The notes below the pieces were generated by a model. That model saw only the letters and a list, made by a program, of their open reading frames with translations, searched no databases and had not been told where the DNA came from. A program made the translations under genes and the position numbers. Below, one piece after another: positions 58,224 through 64,000 of a DNA stretch of 64,000 nucleotides (positions are counted from its first letter, which is position 1; the number at the start of each line of letters is the position of its first letter). This DNA is from an uncultured Schlesneria sp. Lineage in GTDB: Bacteria; Planctomycetota; Planctomycetia; Planctomycetales; Planctomycetaceae. The stretch lies in NCBI GenBank assembly GCA_903904835.1, contig CAIVEI010000006.1, positions 1-64,000 of the forward strand, written 5' to 3'.

Positions 58224-59066
58224 ATGACACGTTTAAAACTCGAAAAACGACTCGCATCGTTCCTGGTGACCTCCTTCATCGCGGGTTCATTGGTTGGTTG
58301 TGGTGGGACAAATCTCACTGGTTACCGTCCGGCAAGTGAACACGACGCAACCGAAAGATCGGATAAGGCGAAACAAGCGGTCATCGTGACCGAATCGGAA
58401 TCGCAAACTGAGCCTCTCGAAGTCGAGTTGGCTGCTGACGAGCGCGTGGACGAGTTCGAACTGCTACCAGCATCGGCCCTGGTACCCGTGAACGTGGTCT
58501 CCAGCGTTCGTGCTTTGATGAGTATCCCCTCTGGCGATCAAAAGTCCGAAGTCGGTTTGCCTGCTTCCGGTCCACCGACAACCGAGCCATCCGCCGAACC
58601 GACGGTCGCCAAGCCTTCGAACCAGATCGAAATCCTGATCAAAGACAAGAAATTTCAAACCGAACCGAAGACCGGTGCCTTACGAGTTTCGTTTGATGAT
58701 CTGGATCTGCTGAAAGTCTGCAATATGGAACCGGTCGTCGAAAACGCGGTCGATTTCATGCCCGACTGGTTAAACGGATTAAACGGGAAGACGGTTCGCG
58801 TTCGCGGATTCATGTATCCGACCTACGAGACCGAAGGGATCGAAAGGTTTGTACTGGCCCGCGACAATCAGATTTGCTGCTTCGGTCGCGACCCCAAGGT
58901 TTACGATCTGATCCAGATTGACATGAAACCAGGAAAAACCACGAACTACATCCCGGCAACGCGTGCCTTCGACGTCGTCGGAACACTCAAGATCCAGATG
59001 CTGTCCCAGGACGGAAAGCCCTACGGGCTATACATCATCGATCAAGCCATCGTCATCGACCGCTGA
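58224..59066 (+). CDS. DUF3299-like lipoprotein
   Basis: From ATG 58224 the product has 280 residues with a lipoprotein signal (ASFLVTSFIAGSLVGC, lipobox LVGC). A long acidic, proline-rich stretch (about 25-140) leads to a DUF3299-like domain with VRVRGFMYPTYETEGIERFV, QICCFGRDPK, IDMKPGKTTNY and VVGTLKIQ. These blocks align one by one with the preceding gene, so they are paralogues, one membrane-spanning and one lipid-anchored. A cofactor or metal could be bound by the CCFG cysteines, but this is inference. Confidence 0.78.
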   Translation: MTRLKLEKRLASFLVTSFIAGSLVGCGGTNLTGYRPASEHDATERSDKAKQAVIVTESESQTEPLEVELAADERVDEFELLPASALVPVNVVSSVRALMSIPSGDQKSEVGLPASGPPTTEPSAEPTVAKPSNQIEILIKDKKFQTEPKTGALRVSFDDLDLLKVCNMEPVVENAVDFMPDWLNGLNGKTVRVRGFMYPTYETEGIERFVLARDNQICCFGRDPKVYDLIQIDMKPGKTTNYIPATRAFDVVGTLKIQMLSQDGKPYGLYIIDQAIVIDR

Positions 59067-59953
59067 AATTGCAGACCGCACCCGTAAGTCGTATAGGTCG
59101 CACAAGTCCGATTGGTCCCGTCCGCACATCGCAAAAAAGTTGGCAAATTTTGCCAACTTGATCATTTTCTTTAAGCCTGGATGATGGGTGCCACGGTTTT
59201 ACCGTCTTCGGTAAGGCCGTGCTCTTCGGAGACGGCGTCGAACCAAGAAGACACGGTCTTGTCGAAGACTCCAAAACCGTGGTACCCCGAGTTTCGACCG
59301 CAACGACACCCATCAGTGACAACATTTCTCGACCCCAGCCCCGCCTTCTGATGGGTTGCGGGCGAAGCCCGCGCTGGGTCCTTCGTGGTGCTTTTTCTGC
59401 CAATTACGGCCGACCAACGCCCAAGGTAACGTGGGTGTCCGCCGACTTGGCGTTCACTGAATTGGATCAGTCGATTCGATTTCTCACAGAGGCACTGAGA
59501 CACGGAGGAGTCGTCAATCTCGTTCTTTCCGCCTCCGCGTCTCCGTAGCTCTGTGAGAGATCAATTCTTCGATTGAACGTGAGAGTTGACGCTTACTGAG
59601 ATGCTGATTGATTCATGTTTTATGGCCCATTTTTTCAATGTTGTATAAATCGAAGTCTCGTGTTTTTACCTGGTCCCTATTTCGCGTGTTTCGTGGTTAA
59701 AAATCCTGAATTGATTTCGTCGTTAGTACAGGCCGGGGGTGGAAGAGGAAAACGGATCGCGAAAGTTCGAAAACACGAAAAATACGGAGAGAGTTTGAAC
59801 AGAAACGTTGTTAGACTGAGTTCTAAGATACTGGATAAACTCGGTTTAGCGTTACTCCGTATTGCAGGTCTGTGACCTCTCATCGGCGGCTGGAAGCCTC
59901 CGCTACGGAGAGCGGAGTTTTACGTTTTCGACTTGTTGCAGGTTTTTTTAAAA
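59067..59953. other. 887-bp repeat-containing spacer
   Basis: No gene is supported. It contains a GTTGGCAAATTTTGCCAAC dyad near 59138-59158, the inverted repeat at 59481-59560, and the motif GGCGGCTGGAAGCCTCCGCT at 59884, also present in part at 25500. Short open frames in it appear to be chance. Confidence 0.6.
59481..59560. repeat. Inverted repeat of the ACGGAGG type
   Basis: TCTCACAGAGGCACTGAGAC at 59481 is complementary to the sequence ending at 59560 (CTCTGTGAGAGA side) with a 22-bp centre. It is related to the elements at 25165 and 61475. Confidence 0.65.
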
Positions 59954-61441
59954 ATGAGATCTGATCCTTTCAGACTGAGAGATCGACCGCTGGGACGTCG
60001 CGAGTTCCTGTTTGATGCTGCGTCTGGTCTGGGATCGCTTGCACTGGCTTCTTTGTTGGCTGGCGACGGACGGATTCTTGCGAGTGATGAACAGAAAGGC
60101 CCGATTCGGCCATCGATCCGGCCCGAGGCCCCACTCGCACAAAGGCCAGCTCATTTTACTCCTCGTGCCTCTCGCGTGCTGATGATTTTCTGTTCGGGGG
60201 CACTCAGTCATGTCGATAGTTTTGATTACAAACCGGAACTGATTAAGCGTGATGGTCAGCCGTTGCCGGGGGCCGATAAGCTTGTCACGTTTCAGGGAGA
60301 GCAGGGGAGTCTTGTTGCACCGCAATGGGCATTCAAACCTCGCGGCGAGTCGGGCAAGATGATTTCTGATCTTTTGCCGAATCTGGCCGAAATGGCCGAC
60401 GAGATGTGCTTCATCCATTCGATGACTGCCAAGAGTAACACTCATGGTCCTGCCGAGAATCAGATGAGTACCGGGTATACTCTGGACGGTTTCCCGAGTA
60501 TCGGTGCGTGGGTCAGTTATGCGCTGGGAAGTGAGTCGGCAGATCTCCCCAGCTTTGTGGCGATCCCCGACCCTCGCGGAGTTCCTCAAGCGGCCTCGAA
60601 CAACTGGAACAGTGCGTTCCTTCCGGCAGTGTTTCAGGGAACTCCGTTTAACGCGGACAAGCCGATCGCCAACCTTTCTCGTCCGCCGGAAATTTCGGAG
60701 GCGACGGAAGCGGCCACGTTGAGTTATCTCAAACGGATGAACGCTCGTCATCTGGAGCAGCATCAGGGGGACTCGAACCTGGCCGCTCGGATTGCCAGTT
60801 ATGAACTGGCTGGCCGGCTGCAGCTTCGGGCTGCGGAGGTTTCGGAATTGTCGAAGGAAAGTAAAGAGACACAGTCGTTATACGGGATGCTCGACGCCAG
60901 TCCGCTGAAGGCGGGGTTCGGACGGAATTGTCTGCTCGCACGTCGGTTACTCGAACGAGGCGTTCGGTTTGTGCAGCTTTTTAATGGTTCTTATGCGATG
61001 GGCGAAGGGGTCGGGAACTGGGACGGGCACAAGACTTTGAAGTCTCAGTATGAAGTTCATGCACCGATTCTCGATCAGCCTGCGGCTGCGCTGCTGAAGG
61101 ATCTGAAGCGGACGGGATTGCTGGAGGATACTCTGGTCGTGTGGGTGACGGAATTCGGTCGGATGCCGACATTCCAGAAGGGGGCCAGTGGCCGCGATCA
61201 TAATCCGAAAGGGTTCACCTGTTGGATGGCCGGGGCGGGGGTGAAGCGCGCCTTCAGTTACGGTGCGACAGATGATTTCGGGCACACGGCGGTGAGTCAA
61301 CCGACGACGATCTATGACCTGCATGCGACGATCCTGCATCTGTTGGGGCTGGATCACGAACGGCTGTCGGTCTACCACAACGGGATTGAACGTCGGCTGA
61401 CCGACGTTCACGGGCATGTTCTACGCGATATATTGACGTAA
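59954..61441 (+). CDS. DUF1501 protein, Tat signal
   Basis: From ATG 59954 the product has 495 residues with a Tat-like signal ([24 protein letters not shown]). The core has [95 protein letters not shown] and [17 protein letters not shown]. It is the third DUF1501 gene of the window. Unlike the other two it has no DUF1553 or PPC partner beside it: the neighbours are repeat-rich spacer and hemA. Confidence 0.9.
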   Translation: MRSDPFRLRDRPLGRREFLFDAASGLGSLALASLLAGDGRILASDEQKGPIRPSIRPEAPLAQRPAHFTPRASRVLMIFCSGALSHVDSFDYKPELIKRDGQPLPGADKLVTFQGEQGSLVAPQWAFKPRGESGKMISDLLPNLAEMADEMCFIHSMTAKSNTHGPAENQMSTGYTLDGFPSIGAWVSYALGSESADLPSFVAIPDPRGVPQAASNNWNSAFLPAVFQGTPFNADKPIANLSRPPEISEATEAATLSYLKRMNARHLEQHQGDSNLAARIASYELAGRLQLRAAEVSELSKESKETQSLYGMLDASPLKAGFGRNCLLARRLLERGVRFVQLFNGSYAMGEGVGNWDGHKTLKSQYEVHAPILDQPAAALLKDLKRTGLLEDTLVVWVTEFGRMPTFQKGASGRDHNPKGFTCWMAGAGVKRAFSYGATDDFGHTAVSQPTTIYDLHATILHLLGLDHERLSVYHNGIERRLTDVHGHVLRDILT

Positions 61442-61474
61442 GAGAGAATTTGGGCGTGGTCGTTAGACAAGATG

Positions 61475-61554
61475 TTTCACGCGAAGGCGCGGAGTCGCGA
61501 AGAAGACACAACAGTCGAATTCTTCCATTCGTGACTTCGCGCCTTCGTGTGAGA
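61475..61554. repeat. Inverted repeat between DUF1501 and hemA
   Basis: TTTCACGCGAAGGCGCGGAG (61475-61494) pairs with CTTCGCGCCTTCGTGTGAGA ending at 61554, with a GTCGCGAAGAAG stretch extending the stem. Because the two flanking genes converge, it could act as a bidirectional terminator, though no T run is adjacent on either strand. Confidence 0.65.
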
Positions 61555-61607
61555 CTGTTTTAGTTTTCTGTCGATGAAACATTTCGACATTACAGATTTC
61601 AATTTTT

Positions 61608-62879
61608 TTACAAACCGAACAGTTTTTTCAACGCGTTAATCAACCCGTGTGGGGTTCCTTCGCGAGCTTCGTCCTTGAGCGCTTCCAGCGGGGGATGGAG
61701 TAGCTTGTTGACGATTCGTTCGACCGTTCGTTCGATCTGTTCGCGGTCTTTTTCGTTCAGATGAGGGAGTTTATGGAACAGGCGATCGAGTTCGTCTCGA
61801 CTGACTCCATGCCAGTCCTGCATCAGTCGGGAGACGACTTCGCCGCTGGCCCGATGGTAGTACTCCGCCATGAATTTGGCGGTTTCTTCGTCGATGACTT
61901 CTCGTGCCTTATCGATTTCACGCACACGAGCTTTTCGGTTTTCTTCACAGGTATTTCTGAGGCTGTCGATGTCATACAGGAAGACGTTATCCAGGTCGCC
62001 GACATTGGTATCGAAATCGCGAGGCGCACCGAGATCGAGAATGAATGCGGTGCGGCCGGGGTTGGCGGCACGGACTTGTTTGAAGAGTTTTGCATCGACG
62101 ATCGGTTTGTCGGCACCGGTCGTGCTGACGATGACATCGGCCTGGCCGAGCCACTTGTTAAGATCGGACCAGGGAGCTGTTCGTCCACCCCATTCGGCAG
62201 CGACTCGCTCGGCCCGTTCAGGGCTTCGGTTGATGACGACGATGTCGCGAACCCCTTCGTCTTTCAGATACCGAAGGGTTTCTTCTGCCATTTCTCCCGC
62301 ACCGATGACCAGAACGAGTTTGTCAGCGAAATGATCAAAAATACTTTTCGCGAAGTCGCCGACGGCAACGCTGGCGATCGAAACTTTTCCTTCCGCCAGT
62401 CGCGTTTCCGAACGGACTCGACCGGACGTTCGGATTGCACCCTGGAACAGTGCATGAGCGACGGAACCACACGAACCTTGAGCTTCCGCGACGCGGTAGG
62501 CTTCGCGAACCTGATTGACGATTTGAGGTTCACCGAGGACCATGCTATCGAGCGACGAGATGACTTCGAACAGGTGTCTGACCGCTTCCGACCCGGTTGC
62601 GGCTCGCAGTTCGCCGACAAACTCGTCCAGCGGAACGTCGTGAAATTCCGAAAGGAATTGCGCCAGAAGAGGTGGAGTCAGCGGTTCGGCATCGGAAGGA
62701 CGGGCGACGTAAAGCTCGACTCGATTGCATGTCGAAAGGACGACCGATTCGGTTTCTGGAAAGCGTTCTTTCAGTCGTGCGTATGCGGCTGCCAATCGTT
62801 CAGGGGTGGCGAAAGCCAACCGCTCGCGAATCGCCAGTGGTGTCGTTTGGTGAGTGCAGTAAAGAGCGAGCAAATTCAT
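61608..62879 (-). CDS. hemA: Glutamyl-tRNA reductase
   Basis: The 423-residue enzyme reduces glutamyl-tRNA to glutamate-1-semialdehyde, the first step of heme synthesis by the C5 route. The catalytic cysteine is Cys51 in LSTCNRVELY. The block GEPQIVNQVREAY, the NADPH loop VLVIGAGEMAEETLRYL and the C-terminal dimerisation helix are present. It overlaps the stop of the upstream hemX/ccsA-like gene by 4 bp (ATGA), so it is translationally coupled. The length is typical. Confidence 0.96.
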   Translation of the reverse strand: MNLLALYCTHQTTPLAIRERLAFATPERLAAAYARLKERFPETESVVLSTCNRVELYVARPSDAEPLTPPLLAQFLSEFHDVPLDEFVGELRAATGSEAVRHLFEVISSLDSMVLGEPQIVNQVREAYRVAEAQGSCGSVAHALFQGAIRTSGRVRSETRLAEGKVSIASVAVGDFAKSIFDHFADKLVLVIGAGEMAEETLRYLKDEGVRDIVVINRSPERAERVAAEWGGRTAPWSDLNKWLGQADVIVSTTGADKPIVDAKLFKQVRAANPGRTAFILDLGAPRDFDTNVGDLDNVFLYDIDSLRNTCEENRKARVREIDKAREVIDEETAKFMAEYYHRASGEVVSRLMQDWHGVSRDELDRLFHKLPHLNEKDREQIERTVERIVNKLLHPPLEALKDEAREGTPHGLINALKKLFGL

Positions 62880-63763
62880 GGTGCCCGTCCTTCTGCTGCT
62901 GCTGCTGCTTCAGAAGCGACTGGTGCTGAACCGTGGATCGATCGCATCCCAACGGCGGCGGTCAGCATCTGTAAGCCGATCATTGTGACAAGCAGAAATC
63001 CGCAAGCCCATGCCGTTAGAAGTGCCACCTGTCGTCCTGGAGATCGTTTTTGTGTGAGCAACCAGACAAACAAGACACCCATCAACAGGCCCGTGATCGC
63101 TCCGCCGATGACGACCGGATCAGTCCAGGTCATGGGGAGTTCGCCCCCTTTGGCGAAAATTGACAGTCCAAATCCTGTCGCGATTCCAAACGCCTGGAAG
63201 GGGACTGCAGTCAGAATGGCCCATCGATTCAATCGTTCGATCAATTCCAGGTTCGGCAATTTCACAGCACTTGTCGTCATCAATCTCTTTTTCAGACGTC
63301 GATGCTGCCACAAATAAAGGAGACTTGAAACAAACCCGAGTAAGACAAAAGTCGTCCCCAGTCCGAGCATTGAAGCGTGCAGCATCTTCCAACCACGGTG
63401 ATAATCGAGCCGATGGCTGGGTGAGTCTGTCACAAAACGGGACGTGATCACGAGGGTGAGAATGACTGGCCACATCACCAGACCGGTCGCCAGTTCGCCG
63501 TCGGCCATGGTGACAAACAGGTAGACAAGAACGGCGAGCCAGGCGACGACCAACAGCCAGTCATGAGCGGAACTCAGAAGTGGCGGCAGATCTGACTGAT
63601 TCGACCGGTGCAAAAGGTAAAACGTGTGAGCGACCAGGCCGGCGACGGCGAGTAGTAACGAGACAATTCGAGCCAGTGCGTGCCGCCGCTTTAACTGGCT
63701 CAGTTCGCATGCGAACGCCAGTCCATAGCTTGCCAGAAAACAAATGACTGTCGTTTTCAACAT
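62876..63763 (-). CDS. HemX/CcsA-like cytochrome c assembly protein
   Basis: From ATG 63763 the product has 295 residues with about eight membrane segments. The core HRGWKMLHASMLGLGTTFVLLG with His in a heme-handling type motif, and the LYLWQHRRLKKRLM loop, are typical of the CcsA/HemX family. HemX is thought to affect HemA levels in Bacillus; CcsA acts in cytochrome c maturation. Its coupling to hemA fits HemX-type function, and the many cytochromes in the window would fit CcsA. Sequence alone does not settle this. Confidence 0.82.
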   Translation of the reverse strand: MLKTTVICFLASYGLAFACELSQLKRRHALARIVSLLLAVAGLVAHTFYLLHRSNQSDLPPLLSSAHDWLLVVAWLAVLVYLFVTMADGELATGLVMWPVILTLVITSRFVTDSPSHRLDYHRGWKMLHASMLGLGTTFVLLGFVSSLLYLWQHRRLKKRLMTTSAVKLPNLELIERLNRWAILTAVPFQAFGIATGFGLSIFAKGGELPMTWTDPVVIGGAITGLLMGVLFVWLLTQKRSPGRQVALLTAWACGFLLVTMIGLQMLTAAVGMRSIHGSAPVASEAAAAAEGRAP

Positions 63764-64000
63764 GATCTCAATGACCGCTCTTGATTTCAGGAAATATACA
63801 GGGGAACCAATCTGCATTCAAACCTTGTCCGGCAACAGTACCAGGAACAACGACTTCGAATAGAGATTCATTCACGGCATGAGCAGGGGCAGTTTCATGA
63901 ATGCGGGTGCTCGATTTGCGTGGGACGGTGGCAATTGGGTTGCAGGGAAAGCGGATGCTGTGAGAATATGAGGTTTCCGGTTTTGAACGTTGAAGACATC
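63764..64000. other. Right-edge spacer, nothing recognised
   Basis: The last 237 bp hold no gene on either strand that can be supported. They may contain the promoter of the hemX-hemA operon. Confidence 0.4.

Noticed and set aside
61761-63317. 518-residue plus-strand frame
   Set aside because: It lies opposite hemA and hemX, which are clear by motif; the frame has no domain and follows from the codon bias of the true genes.

Overview
The window reads as a stretch of a planctomycete chromosome, probably from the Planctomycetaceae/Schlesneria-Gimesia side of the phylum. I infer this from the density of gene families that are largely planctomycete-specific: three DUF1501 proteins, two DUF1549/DUF1553 cytochrome-like proteins, a DUF1559 pseudopilin-like protein, a DUF1080-ThuA fusion, a giant NPCBM/dehydrogenase/HEAT/cytochrome c protein, paired DUF3299-like proteins and DUF1573 proteins. 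No species assignment was possible without a search.

Region 1 (1-4.1 kb) is an RNA-repair/RNA-surveillance operon: the 3' part of a Ro60-type TROVE protein gene, two tandem tRNA-like noncoding RNAs, RtcB ligase, a large hairpin and RtcA cyclase. Both RNAs have a closing stem, a second stem, and then T arm - acceptor strands - D arm in circularly permuted order, which is the architecture of bacterial YrlA-type Y RNAs. This is the most striking system in the window.

Region 2 (4.2-13.3 kb) looks like an accessory island. It has a DUF1573 lipoprotein, a remnant of an ISKra4-like transposase, a secreted cysteine-rich small protein, a secreted membrane-anchored protein of unknown function, a C39-peptidase-like/DUF1573 fusion, an OpgC-like acyltransferase, and a decayed insertion sequence with terminal repeats and a 7-bp target duplication. 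Region 3 (13.3-24.2 kb, all minus strand) is a glycosylation block: four GT39/PMT-like membrane glycosyltransferases, a DUF1559 pseudopilin-like protein, a secreted anchored protein, and a DPM1-like GT2 enzyme that would make the polyprenyl-phosphate sugar donor. Region 4 (24.2-25.9 kb) is non-coding and packed with repeats.

Region 5 (25.9-31.5 kb) is core metabolism: prs, then divergent murE-murF with a strong terminator, a small secreted coiled-coil protein and a beta-carbonic anhydrase. Region 6 (31.7-43.6 kb) carries DUF1553-DUF1501, ankyrin and membrane proteins, DUF1080-ThuA, the large NPCBM cytochrome and a sugar ABC permease. Region 7 (43.6-57.0 kb) has a PQQ-like propeller lipoprotein, an S1-domain protein, a TPR protein, adenylate kinase, and a four-gene minus-strand operon (DUF1501, PPC-domain protein, DUF1549/1553, WD40-cytochrome). 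Region 8 (57.4-64 kb) has two DUF3299-like paralogues, repeat-rich spacer, a third DUF1501 protein, and the translationally coupled pair hemX/ccsA-like - hemA.

All names come from motif recognition by eye. No database search or folding program was run, so domain borders and starts are approximate.
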